Assembly (NCBI GenBank): GCA_012845835.1 | Contig: JABAKD010000002.1 | Location: 14,653,129 to 14,717,128 of the forward strand | DNA from: Undaria pinnatifida | Taxonomy: Eukaryota > Sar > Phaeophyceae > Laminariales > Alariaceae | DNA length: 64,000 nt | Direction of reading: 5' to 3' | Part shown: piece by piece, positions 1 to 12,700 of the stretch | Numbering within the stretch: the first letter of the stretch is position 1 | How the letters are laid out: every line of letters starts with the position of its first letter | The notes under the pieces: generated by a model | The model's database searches: none | What the model was told of the DNA's origin: nothing | Seen by the model: only the letters and a program-made list of their open reading frames with translations | Position numbers and translations under genes: made by a program

Positions 1-1829
1 CACCGTTGTCGTGTTTCAGTAGCAGTGCTGTTGGCAGTTTTGCCGTCAAGGACCTCCCCACACTTAACCTCGTGCTTCAAGTATTTAGTATTAAGAGACC
101 TTGACGGGTCGAAACTTACTGTAGAACGTCAAACGACGTGTTTGCTCGCCGTGGTAACCCTGCCTGCGGTATAAGTCGGCAGTGTTTGTCGACGGGGTGG
201 CAGTGTTCCCTTCGACCGGCGAGAGCGAGAGGGGGGGGGGGGGACGAGAGCGAGAACAGCTGACTAAAAGGGGTGGTATATTTAGAGTGGGATGATTTGC
301 TGCGCGCCGTAATTGCAGCATCGTCGCCTAATGTGATGTAGGTCGCACCCCGCTACAACGCTAACTCTGCGTACAAAATCTCCAACTGATTGTGATGATC
401 GATTGATTCTGAACTGATTTTCGTGAATCGTTACGCCTTCAACTGTATTTCTCCTCCGGAGATCCAATGCCCTGTGGTTTGCTGTGTGATTCAATGCACT
501 GTGCTGTCATGTGGCGTGATAGGCGGACGAAGTGCTCGGTGATGCTTGGGCTACGATGCCGCCGTGTTAACGAGACCATCGACACGCACGAGGACAGGTG
601 TGTTGACGGTCGACTTAATAAGAAAGCCATTAGCGCTAAGATCGCAGCCGTGTAAAACATTGTATCGACTGTTTCGTGCTCTGGTCTGTTTAGTCGCCAA
701 GACGTTGCGAGACCACTCGAGGAAGCATTCGTTTGAGGGGGTTTCTCTGTAGCTCGTTTTACGTCTCTTATTCAGCGGATGTTCTCGAGTCGAAACGAAG
801 CACTGATAGTGTGCGTTCCACACAACAACCAGAACATCCTTGCAGCGTCGACCCCTGCCCCCCACCCCACATGGTGAGGGTGAGGTACCGGCATTCACCC
901 CCATTGCACTTATACTATTTGATGGAATCAAACCGTTGATACAGAAGATATAATCCAACTTCTTCATTATTTTGCACAACTCATCCCATTTTGTTAGCGG
1001 TTCAAGGGAATGAAACCGTTTTTACATCATCTTAACCTCATGTTTTATTCACAATACATTTTATTTTGTTGCCGTTTACCTGGTACGTATTACTCCACGC
1101 CCGGCAATAGGGTAGACGTGTATCGAATGTCTGACCAACCGGCGAGATCGTATGCTTTCTTTCTTTTGGACGTTTTGACTTTTTATCCTTTGATTGTGAC
1201 TAGGTTGTATGAATATCAGCGGTGGACGCGATTAGCTGGATGGAGCACAGCGGGGAAACCCCGCGTAGGAAAATGTGAGCATATGAACGGGGTGTCATTC
1301 GATGCTTCTGTTTTTGTCCGCGTCGTCGATCCCGAGCTGAGCTGATCGAGCGTCTCATTCATCACCAAGACTGCTGAAAACACACGGTGGCGTATCAGCA
1401 TACCAGAACCCGCGTCTGTGGCATTATTATGCTAGAAGATATTTTGCTATTAATAGAAGGTGGCGTGAACCTCTTTGAGCCCTCCCTCACTGGCGTGCAC
1501 GAAGTGCGATGCATAATACGAATACTGCTGCAGAGGTGTAGAGGTGTAGGGTGCTGAGCAGTCGGCCAGAAGAGCATACGATCATAACGTCGCTCTTCCT
1601 TGCCGCCAGTATTGTCACGTCAACTCGTGACGCCTGCTTATTGTGGGAATATAACAGGGTAAGCTTACGCCGCCGGCTTGTTGTAGCGTAAGCACGGGGT
1701 AGATTGGTTTCGAAGCTTCCATGTGGGCAGCTACATTTACACCCCTTCTGCATTGTGAAATCCGCTCACAGCTCACACACACCCTGTCGCCAAAGTCTGA
1801 GGAGGTGCAAAAATAACCGCGCATCTTAT

Positions 1830-1980
1830 CAACGGTTGCAGCCATGCCGTCAGATGTCGCGTCTAATAAACAGTTGCAGCAATGTCACGACTTGTCGCGT
1901 CTGATCAACAGTTGCAACAATGTCGCGACTTGTCTCATCTGATTTACAGTTGCAGCAATGTCGCGACTCGCCGTACCCGA
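1830..1980 (+). repeat. 38-bp tandem repeat, about four copies
   Basis: CAGTTGCAGCAATGTC recurs at 1871, 1909 and 1947 (period 38) with a degenerate copy at 1832. The rest of the unit is CGACTTGTCGCGTCTGAT. Confidence 0.85.
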
Positions 1981-2989
1981 GCGACAGGCGCACCTGCTTG
2001 TAATTGGTAACGCCTGTAGTTGCCGCGTTAAATGTTGCGATGCTTGAATGTGTGCAGGGAGCACAGTGGATGGAACCGTTTTCAGTGACGACTTCGCGGA
2101 GGTAGCGCCCCCGGCACGCGAGGACTCAGAGGTAAACCTATTGCCAGGGAAGCTGCCGTCTATTTTCATGCTTTCGCTGTTTTTCCATCCCATCCATCTG
2201 TTATCTTTGAGTTTGTTGTCAGACTCCTACCCTTCTTCGTAACTCAGATCCGGCGTCACATAGTAGGCACTCCTCCCCCCTCCCCACGACGGTGCATGCC
2301 TGCATTTTTATCGCGAGAACAGCTCAACTTTTTCTTGCCTTGTCGACTCGCGTCGAATTTTTCATACACATGTTATGTACACCTGATACCTCGTAGCATG
2401 GTATGTATCTAGTGTTGTGCTGATGACAACAAGGCTGTCCGTTCGTATACTCGTTCGTATAGAGGATGCGCTCTTGCGGAGGCACACTCCAGGCACCCTT
2501 GGAGTATGTATCCTATAACACATCCTTGCCAAATAGACGATAGGTCTTGAGTTGTTCTGTTATGATATTCTGTCATATACCGGGAATATCACGTACTCCG
2601 TATATGTTTTCTCGTTGGATGTGATCCAGGTGGTGCTACCATGGTGCCCTTTCGGTGGGTGGGAGTACTCTCGAGAAGACGAGACAACGCCTCCAGCGAT
2701 TGCTCGCAACACTCCGAACCGAGACGAAGTCCGTCCGAGCAAGGGCCCTGAAGATTGGGAAAACTTCACCGTTGGCCGAAAGGGCGCGGTGTGGATGGAA
2801 GGACATGTCAGTGGATACGATAGTGTTCGGCGTAGACTTTGGCGTCGAGTATATCTTGACCGCGGGTCGTCCTCGGTTGGTTTGTCAGCCATGACGACGT
2901 AGAGCCATGATACAGTAGGGGGGACATTTGTTGCTTGCCTCAGTCATTGGACCATTGGCCACGCCCCCTTTTCGAGCAGCTGTACGCTT

Positions 2990-3110
2990 GTACTGTAAGT
3001 AAGAACCACTTGTGAGGCGAAGTTGGGCACCTTGTGCGTACTTTATTGCATATCGGATGACAGCTTCAGCTTGTTTTTTTTCTGGTGTGGCCACTTGCGG
3101 AGATAGCAAT
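2990..3110 (-). repeat. Diverged fragment of the dispersed ~430-bp element
   Basis: On the minus strand it shows GTGGCCACACCAGAAAAAAAA, GCTGTCATCC and GCACAAGGTGCCC in the same order as the 38290 and 60075 copies. Confidence 0.5.
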
Positions 3111-6100
3111 CGGGGTACTGTGTATCTGCCTCGTGGGTGCCTTGCCTTATTCGCACCACCTGGTACGTGATATCATCCCCCTCAACACAATATGATGTAA
3201 CGATACCACCTCCTCGGTGGCCGGCGAAACATGAAAACGAGAAAAAAAAACGGCAGCCTAGTGGTCTAGCTCACGTACTAAGAGGCGCGCTTATAGCGTC
3301 GTTGCCAATCGGCGCCAACCCCAGCAGGGGGAATATTTACAGTGGGGAGGGGACTTTTGGGCAACAATAATGTGACTGATGACGGTCCTCAACTGAGGGA
3401 ATACCCAAGATTTTTGCAATCGTAGTTGTGTGTTTACGATTTATTCGTGTTTTTCTACGCCTAGCCCGTGGGGTTTTGTTTTTCCCGGGTTGCAGGCGCG
3501 TTTTCCCTCCAAGTCGGGTGTTTGGTCAGGCATGGAGTATCGTTCATGTTTGAAACCTGATAGAAATAGGCATGCACAAAGTCCCTCTATAGCGTCGGTT
3601 GAGTAGTGCCGGTTGCCCGGTATAGTGCCTGGCAGCTATGAGATCGCTTGCCACAGATGGGAATCAACAAATGGTAGGAGTAGTGCCGGCTGCAGCTATA
3701 GTATCGTAATTTCCGGCTGTCGCATACCGGCACTATAGACTATGGAAGGACCACTACTGTACCCCCTCTTCCGTGACACGTGGCCTTCCCCTCTTCCGTG
3801 ACACGTGGCCTTCCCCCGGTTGGTCTCAGTGGAGGTTGCTGCAATTGCACGGAGCCGTAGTATTTTAGACGCACTTTTTGAAGCCGGAGTTTGTGCTGTT
3901 CAGCGATGCGTCATACGCAGGTACGGTACCGGTGTTGGCACACGCCGCAATAACACCAGTAACTTCATGTAACCTTGATAATCACATTATCACATTTTTG
4001 AGCTTTGAAAAAACCTGACACCCCAGTCAGGGGGGCGGGGAGATGTGTTGTGTTTCTGTTTTGCGATTACTTGACTAGTCCGTGGGAGACGTAGACCAGA
4101 TGTATGTATGGATGTGGCCATGCATCTCTTGGTGCCAAGTGTGAAGTTGGTTCGTGTCACCGGTTGATGTCGCTTGTGAAATTAGCTCGTGTTTGAGGTG
4201 TGACAGTCTGTCTATATAAACTAATAATGTATACAGAAAACGAAATACACACTGTCCCTTGACTCGGTATCAACTTGTGGTAGATCAATCGAGCGGCAAC
4301 GGTTGTGGTGAAGTCGTGAATTCTAATGGGATATTTCGTGTTATATAATCGACGAATACTCTTGTACCGTGTATAGTGTACCATGTTGTAGCTTCGTGGC
4401 TCGTTATGACGGTCGGCGTATGGTAGGGCGTGGTGCAGTAGCATGATGACTCGGGCTATGAATACGATGGCGGTGGCACGCGTCATCAGGGGAGGAGGTG
4501 AAAATGGCGAATATGACCACATCTTACACCGCTATCGTGCGAGAAAAGGGTCCAGTCAGTCGATTCCTAGCCTACGGATTTGGGATGTGTTTTTTGCTTC
4601 TCGCCCCGGATGACAGATGCCACGATGGAGGTACTATTAATAGCACTCGTGGGCCACTTTGCTTCTCGCCTTTGCAACTGATATACTAGTGATAACTTGA
4701 TAGCGAATATCTTACGGAGTACGAGCTAATATCGTATGGTAATATGGTATGGTAATATAGTATTGGGTATTTTGTGCCTAGGCCGTGGGATTGTCAGTCG
4801 GTTTGCACTCCCACTTGTTCCCAAAGTCGATATAAAGCTCCTTAAGGAGGAATCTCACAAAAAATGGTGTGCACTACTAGTTTAATACCACAGCATGCCT
4901 TTTGCCTTCAACTATTAATAGTTCGTCTTTAAGGGTCTTCAAGTAATCGCAGGCGCTTCATCGTGATGAGACACGACCACAGTACAGTACAGTACAGTCG
5001 TTAAGAAACAGGAAAGCTGGCTCAGGCTGGAATTGTTATCTGAGAAAGGTTGTGTTCAACATTGACCTCAGGGTAACGGCTCCCGAACTGAAGTTGTTGT
5101 TTTCCTGTAAATCTCAGCCTGCTTGTGTTATTACCCTGCTTCGTATTAGGTGTGCTGTACTACTGTAATTGTTTACCGTTTAGGAAATGCAGATTGAGCG
5201 ACCAAACACAGTGAAACACAATGGAATCGCGGCCTTAGCAGCCGTGTTTAGCAACCGTGTTGTGTGTTGTGTCATTGTGTTACTACCAAGCAGGATAAGG
5301 CATATCGTGCTGCGCCCCGTGTATCGTACAAATCCATGCATTGTACTTCGACACTTGTTGCTCAATCTCCTTACCCAGCGGCCCCTGTCCATCGGTGCCG
5401 CCGATGCTGAACTCATAATATATACCAGGTACCTGGTATGTGATGTTTTGCGCCTGAAGTCCCTGGAGAGTTCAGTCGTGTCCTAGAGGGTACACTCGCG
5501 TCCTATGCTTGCACGTGGCATAGCGAGCAAGCTGCTCGCAACTCGTTTCGAGACTCCATGGCACGAAACACTTTCAGCTTACTTGGCCTTCGTTGCTTGT
5601 GCAGCAATCTTTCAGTGTCGACCCGAAGGCGAAGGACGATTCCGATAACATGTAACGTTGAGTAGCACGTCTCGTGGCCCCATTGTAGCCAGCCATTTTC
5701 AGAGAGCCTCTACGCCGCCTGCACGCTGTGGTAGCGCGCACACCGAGGATTACGACCGTGAAAAGCTAAAACAAAAATAAAAAGCACAGGGTGTCTAATA
5801 GTATACCCTTTTTGTACAGGAAAACGGCTCATCGGTTGGCCTGCAACTTTAAACTGGTCTTGTAGCATACACCATAAATACCATGCCAACCAAGGCAGTC
5901 TCGTTAAGCCCGCTACCCCGTGGGCTGCACGCGTCGTCGCCACCCCCACCACTACCGCCAATCATGCCCGAAAAACACCCATCGCCACCAACGCGGGAAG
6001 GTCCAGATCCACTACCTTCGCGATCGGGGCCAGTACCCACGCAACCTTCGGCATCCTTTCGACGGCATTTGGAGGTACTCCTAGCAGTAGTCCTAGCCCC

Positions 6101-6515
6101 AACGCAGTCAGATGGCATTGACGACGACCTTTCTGCGGGAAAAAACGAAGCCAGCGGTGACGCTGGCGATGACGGTAAATGTCGGAGATCATCTTCTCCG
6201 GCTACGCCAGCGTCGTGGATTGGGGAGAGCGGTGTGCCGTCCAAGGCTGAGGCCTGCAGTCGCCATAAAACGGAGATTAGGATGGTGATGAGCGTCGTGC
6301 CGTAATTATCATTGTAGGCAAACACGATAATGATGCATCAGTCGGACTGCAGATGAGGTGCGTGAGCGTAAGACCTGAGCTGAATGTATTATTTGCGCGG
6401 ACGGACAGGGAACTACCAGAATAAGACCTGCTCCAATATATGGGAGTAGCAGTTGTTATTTTCACATCAACTAATCTCCAAATTAATGATAAGCATAAAA
6501 CAAGCTGCAATGGTT

Positions 6516-6593
6516 CTACAGTAAGAGTAGCAATACGTCGATAGCATGGATAGCATGGATAGCATCCGGGCAAATACAGAGGTTTGGGGGACC
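6516..6593 (-). CDS. Tentative last exon of the fusion gene
   Basis: An AG acceptor just upstream of 6593 is in phase 0 with the donor after 7166 and opens a frame of 25 residues ending in a TAG at 6518-6516. A neighbouring frame of the same DNA reads QTSVFARM, closer to the usual FkbM ending, but it is not in phase with the upstream donor. The stretch overlaps a short GCATGGATA repeat. Either choice is weak and the true terminal exon may lie elsewhere. Confidence 0.2.
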   Translation of the reverse strand, partial: GPPNLCICPDAIHAIHAIDVLLLLL

Positions 6594-7165
6594 CTGCCGC
6601 TGCCTGCTTCAGTCGCACATGGTTGCCACGTGTTCCGCCGATAACACATATACCAGCGCCAAACGGGTACACGTTTCAACAGATCGAAGGTCAAACCTAC
6701 AACACATTTTTTGAGGTGACACTTCATTTTCAACGCCGTTGGATCTGTTCTTGTGCACGGAGACCCTTGTTTTGCATTATTGGTCATGGATGCGTGCTTA
6801 CAATAAGTGCGTGTATTACATCGACTACGTACGCTCTTTAGGCGCACACCCCAAGAAACGGGCGTTGTTCAGAGTGTGCAGTATTAAGGTATTTACTATA
6901 GTAAACTAGGCGAGACGTGCAATTAGGGCTGTGACTTGGCTGTATTGGCGAAGTAAAAGCCTTCTGACTGACTTAAGTACTTTTTAATACTAAACATGTT
7001 GCGTGCAACTAACGCATAGGTTAGATACAAGCGTGTCAAACCTCTCTAATCACAGCAAGGGACTGCAATACGCTGCTTTCGTTCTGTTTTGTTTCAAAAA
7101 GTGACGTCCTAAGTAGTATAGTCAGGCCAACTCACAGCCTTACATGCAATGTTTTATATTATTAC

Positions 7166-10100
7166 CCGTGTGGCGACGTTAAATCCGCAATCTTGAAGCA
7201 GCCCGCACACCCTCACGAGCCGGTCACCTACGGGGTGCACTTCAGCCACGACCTGCCTTATCTTGGGCCAGTCTTGGTCCTCCACCCCAAGCAGCACGTC
7301 CTGTTCGACAAAATCACCGTTCAACATCAGAGAAGGCTCCCATCAACCTTCCCATCAACCCTGAAGGTAGCCGCAAAGGTAGCCCCCAAACGCGGTGGCT
7401 CTAATTGTTTCACTCATTTTCGGCCTATTTTATAAAAATATTTATAAAACGAATTGTTATCGCGGCTAGCTAGTCTCTAGTCACTATTAATAATCTGTAT
7501 GAATAATCTCTTCGTTGTGTGGTGGTACCGAGGCGCCAGGGTATGCGTGTCGAACGTCGAAAGGTCCTTTTACAACTGCGAAAATGATCCTATACTAATT
7601 CCAACTAATGGTTCCCAAAAACATGGGCGCAGTTCTAAAGGGGTTAACGGCACGCCAGAACGACGGCACCATCCAAGATTTTGGGTGGGCACCCCCGGGC
7701 AAGGCGACAAATTGAATGCAGCATTTAATTCAATAGCAAAAAAAGGGGCTGGGGCGAATCCGCACCCACTTCTCCAATATAATGCAGTAGGCTATTTCTT
7801 ACTTCACTGCCATCAGAAAAAACGAAAACAGGCCTACGTTGATCTGGGTGCAAAGCGAAACAATATCGCACCCGCCAGTCCAATGCCTATCATTCCAACC
7901 CCGGGATGTACTGTATCGAATGGGCTTCGAGCCCTCTTCGCATGTCCGAGAGATCTTGCGGCTAGCTTTGACTTCGATTCCTCCCATGCCAGCACTAGCG
8001 TTCAGCAATAGAGATCTACGTTCGCGAGACAGTACCAGACCAAAATACCATAAAATCTATCATTCGCCTGGTAGTGAAACCTTGCAGCGTCAAGTAGGCG
8101 CGGCCAAGGACTCCCCAAATTCCGAATCATCCAAAAACTCCCCCAAAACTACTTACCAGCTCCGTTCCTTCCACATCGATTTTGAGCAGGTCGATCGTAT
8201 CCACTCGGAGGTTGGCCATCGCCCATGACACCGTCCTAACGTCGCACAACACCTGGAGATCAAAACGGTGAGGAGCGGCGCGAATCATGCATACGGTACA
8301 CGTTTGGCTATGCAGTGTCGGCAGTCTGCCCCCAAGCCCCTGCAACGGGTTTGACATCTGCTGGGGCTTGACGTTTAACCGTGAAATACATCAGCAATTC
8401 CTGCGCTTGATAACAACCACGGCGACTGCGAAGTCAACGGCGGACAGTTCTTGCCGCCGAAAGCCACTCAGGATCATCTGGTACCTGAAAACCCAACTTC
8501 CCATTAGCAGCACCGCACACAAACCTGAAGTTCAGTTAAGGGGGTGTGCTGCCACAGAGGGTGATGTTTGGGGAGCTTGTTGGGGGTAAGGGCTGCTCAG
8601 GGGGCAAGAGAAGGACTGGATGGGTCATCTGAAGGAGGATATGTCGGTCTTTGGAATGAAATTCGAAGGGTGGCGAAAGGCTGCTCAGAAGGCTAACAGA
8701 TGGTTTCGACGAGTAGAGGAGGGAGCCGAGTTGTTCATGCGGAATTGGCATGAAACAGAGAGACGCAAAGCTGCAGAGCGACGCACAAAGGCTGCGGCAG
8801 CGCCATCTACCGTCGGCATCTCTAAGCGGCCGGAAGGAGGGGGGAGGGGGGGAGGGGGAGGGGGGGAGGGGGAGGGGGGAAGGGGGGAGGGGGGAAGGGG
8901 GGAAGGGGGGTGGGGGGGGGAGGGGGGAAGGGGGGAGGGGGGAAGGGGGGAAGGGGGGTGGGGGGGGGGAGGGGGGGCGTCATGCCGAAGAGACTGAAGT
9001 CTGGGTCTGGCCATCATCGTCTTGAAATTGGCGGGCCTCCAATGGCCGTCACAAGATAGCGCAAGACCGCCCTGACTTCTTCGCCATGTTGCGTTCTCTC
9101 CCCAGTGTCATTGGTGATGCACTTGATACCCTCTATGAGCACAATGCCGTCTTTAGTCAGTTCCGAGGGTCTGCTAGTATGACATTTTTTTCTCTTTTCC
9201 TTCCCTGCTTTCTCTTCTTGTCTCGTCCTTTCTTGCTTTTCTTGTCTTGTCTTTTCTTTCCTTTCCTTTTCGTATTTTAGCTTTCCTGTCTTTTCTTTCC
9301 TTTCCTTCATCTTCTGTTCTTTTCTTTGTTTCTTTTTTCCAATTGACTTGCGTCTGTCGTGCGTATGCGTAGTGATAGGTACTATGTGCAATATATACGT
9401 GTTAGTCTTTCTTGGGTGGCAAGCGGTATAGTCTGTTTTTCCAGGCGCGAGTAGTGAGACGTATGCACCAGTATGGATCTGGCACATCTTAGGCTGACTC
9501 CCGATTTCACTTTCATATGTTTCTGGTGGAGGCATGAATTACGTCAGCTGTGATATATGCGTGTACCATCTTTGGTTTGTTTGTGTTTTTCCCTGGGGTG
9601 TTCCTCAGCTCCAGAGTGACTGGAGCCTGTCCTGTGACCACGGCCTTGGTTATGCGAGTTAATGTGAGAACAACAACAATAACAACAACTGTGCACAAAC
9701 CTGACGTGCAGCTCTTACGGGGGTGTTATCAAAATCCCGCTGGCCAGCTATATAGCTGCCTGCCTAAGCAAAAGCATTGCAATATATCGGAGAGCAGACG
9801 CCTTCCTATGGACCCTTTTCCAACTGCAAATAGCATCCCACACTATTTCCAGGTAGATTGTCCCCAACATCGTCGCTGCACATGTAAAGGGATTGTTGCG
9901 AGGATGCAGCTACTCAAGTCTAACACGGATTAAATGGCGGGAAGACAAGAAACACTCCATCAGTAGCTTGCGAAGAGACAGTCAGCATCACCTGTTCCGC
10001 GCCCTCGAAGAAACCACCCTTTGGGTGCTCTGCCTCGCTCCCGTCGAAAGTTGACCCCTCTTGAGTAGTGCGTCCCATTCCGCCCTGCAGTCGTTCCTGC

Positions 10101-12700
10101 CCGGAATAGGAAGTTTGCGCGTGCACATCAGTCATTCTGCAGCAGTGATATTCGCCCTGCTACTGCATGCAGTACATTGACATCAAAACTATCACCATGT
10201 ACAGTAGCATCAAGAAGACCACGTCGTGCAGTACAGTAGCGTCAACACCACAAAGACGGAAGCCTGGATTGACACGATAACCAGTTACTCTAACTCGTCC
10301 ACTGCAGGTCTCCCTTCATCGTGGCGCGACGCATGTGGGCATCTCGATCAAGACAGAAACGAACCCGCCATCTCGCTTAGGAAACACCAAACCTTTTCAA
10401 CGGATACAGCGTACCAAATGAAGGATAGGTTTTCAAGAATAAAGAAAGCGTTTGACAACAGAGCAGTGAACCCTACCACATCCAGATCTACCGACGCAGC
10501 ACCTTGCCATGCTCTTGTCGTGAAAACCGATACAATGCACTTGGGACATTGCACAATTTCTAGAGATTGCACAATTTTTAGAGCTAAGGAAAAATCACCG
10601 AAGGATAGAGGCTCCGAGTGCGAGACACTAACCACGAAAGCATGCCAAACCACTCAAACGGGTTTGACCCCTTCCACAAACTTGTGCCCGTGGTACCGCC
10701 TTGTCGCCCGTTCGCCTTCCAAAGATCGAACACCGGAAACAATACGCCAGTGCTAACGCCGAGGTGCTCAGGCTCACGCCTTTCGAACTGCACCCGTTTC
10801 TGGCGACTAGTTGGGATCGTGTAGACGTTTTTGGACAGCAGACAATGAGTTGAGTCCACCGGCTGGGACTGTGCAGGTTGTTTTTTGCAGCAGAAAATGG
10901 GTCAAGTCCACAGCAGCGGCTTCGAAGATGATACTCGTACCTTCTCGCGGGGCTTGAAGGTGCTGTTGCCCGGCATGCGGGGGTAGAATGTTGCGTGAGC
11001 GCCGTTTTCGTTCTTTGCGCCTAGAGCATACCCCAGGACCACGGAACCGGGACAGTGCCTTTGAGAGACACGCAAGAGCAAAGTGCCGCGGAAATGTGCT
11101 GTGTCAACAGTAGAGTTACCGTCCGAGTAAGCTTCGCGAGCGACCGGTGGGGAGGGTGCATGGCTCTACAGTTTCATTCCGTGTGAGGGAGAATGTCTTT
11201 TCGATAGAGGTGCTCCCGATACTGGCCTATAGTGGCCTATAGTGGCCTACAGTGGCCTACAGTGGCCTATAGTGGCCTATAGTGGCCTATAGTGGCCATC
11301 TTGCCGCGCGCCACAATAGGGGTAGCAGTTTTAGCCGAAAACAATTATGGCTGACGAGGCTCGAAACCTATAGTAAGACACTATCCAATATCGTCGGAAT
11401 ACACCCCATCCCATCCCATTTCATTTTTACAGTGTACAATGTGATTAGTCGCATAGGGTTTGTTCATCGGGCAAAGCGTACATCTTTTGCAGACCGTAGG
11501 CTATGGCTATGGGTGAGGTATTGAATAGTTAGCCAGGCGAGGAGCCTCATAAAATGTACGTGCTGTTGTACCGTAGCGTTTGTATTATTAGTAGCATTAA
11601 TATGTTGCGAGAAAACAACACGCCTGGTGAGGCGCAACGAATCCCACGCACTCTCAACATTGCTTTATCGCACACGACACGCCAAATCCAAACTGGCATC
11701 GATACACACGGCACGCCAACCCCGACCTGGGGACTGGAACCGGAGCACGGTCCGGTCCGCCTTTGAAACGGGCACACGACAACTGCAACCCGAACGGGTC
11801 ACCTCTCGGCATGCGTTCAACTAATCGGCTACGTCTGCCTGCATGCACTCACTCGGCGATATTTCGCTTGAGCGCGGCATTGTTGAGCGGTAGGGGTTCG
11901 AAGGCGTAGACGTTGAGAGAGTCGGGTGTGTCCGTCTCCAGCTCAAAGAAAATACTCGCCAGACCAACGTTGGCGCCTGCAGCAACACGCCCAGGAGACG
12001 TGTGGGTGGGTGGGTCGTTGGGTGGATGGGGGCAGCGACATACCGGCCACACCGTGTACTTTTGTGGTTTGGTTCTTATAGTGTGGCGTTTGTGGACTGA
12101 CCTGGCGGTGCATGCCACAGGGCATACTACTACTGTAGTAAAATATAAAACTGGCATTGCATGCCCAGTCTCCCCCCCCCCTCTGCCCCCTGCGCACGTT
12201 ACTACCGCAGCAATTTTCGCCTAAAGACGCGCCGGCTCCATTGTATGCCCATGAGTGGGAGGGGATACCTCGATCGCCACTAAATACACCGTCGCGAAGA
12301 CGACAAGGATATCGCCGAATCAAAGAAACCGCAGCTGCACTAGTAATAGCAGAGCCTCGAAACATTTGGTTGACGACCACACGATGCCATCACGAACAAG
12401 GCGAAGCGGACACGAACAGGTCTTCGACCCTCATCTACACGCGTGGCACTTATCCCGTGTGGTGCGTTGGTGCACTACTAAAACTCTCACCGACATCCCA
12501 GACCGTGTCGCCGTCGCGTACGTGTAGGCCCATTCTCCCGTATGTCTTATCCTCGAAAATCTCCCTATAAATGAAAAACGCCTCTTCTTCTGCTTTCCTG
12601 GCACACCACACGTTTAACCTGTTCGGCATCTCCCGCAGCACGAGCTTCGCTTCAACATCATCCTCGCTTAACGTTGGACGACCGCCACGATCATCCCCTC
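7166..12700 (-). CDS. FkbM-family S-adenosylmethionine methyltransferase half of the fusion
   Basis: Exon 13532-12491 ends with [16 protein letters not shown] and GDTVWDVG. Exon 11976-11853 completes the SAM-binding motif as [11 protein letters not shown] and continues to [19 protein letters not shown]. Exon 11058-10941 carries [16 protein letters not shown], typical of FkbM enzymes. Exon 10096-9992 is [10 protein letters not shown] to FFEGAEQ. Exon 8252-8157 has the diagnostic [16 protein letters not shown]. Exon 7300-7166 has [20 protein letters not shown] then [13 protein letters not shown]. This is the FkbM group often found on polyketide or peptide assembly lines (IDLLKIDVE then DW-xIRQVV-EVH), which O-methylates hydroxyls or sugars. 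The tail after GFNVATR (usually ending near YARR) was not placed confidently. Confidence 0.88.

Larger units (their letters stand above)
1..6500. other. Region without a recognised gene
   Basis: Open frames here are short and show no family motif. Apart from the 38-bp tandem repeat and the element fragment near 3000, a CCGTGACACGTGGCCTTCCC duplication sits at 3772-3815. A minus-strand frame at 6325-5849 starts with a hydrophobic stretch (TTLITILISVLWRL) and could be an isolated first exon, but nothing downstream supports it. Confidence 0.4.

Noticed and set aside
5849..6325. Minus-strand frame of 158 codons with a hydrophobic N-terminal segment
   Set aside because: Gly/Ser/Pro-rich after the first 25 residues, matched by an equally long frame on the other strand, and no downstream exon found.
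8620..9025. Gly/Arg- and Pro-rich frames on both strands
   Set aside because: Generated by the G-rich tract, which lies between confirmed FkbM exons.
10226..10756. Plus-strand open frame of 176 codons
   Set aside because: Lies within an intron of the minus-strand fusion gene, has no recognised motif and no splice partners; kept only as a chance frame.
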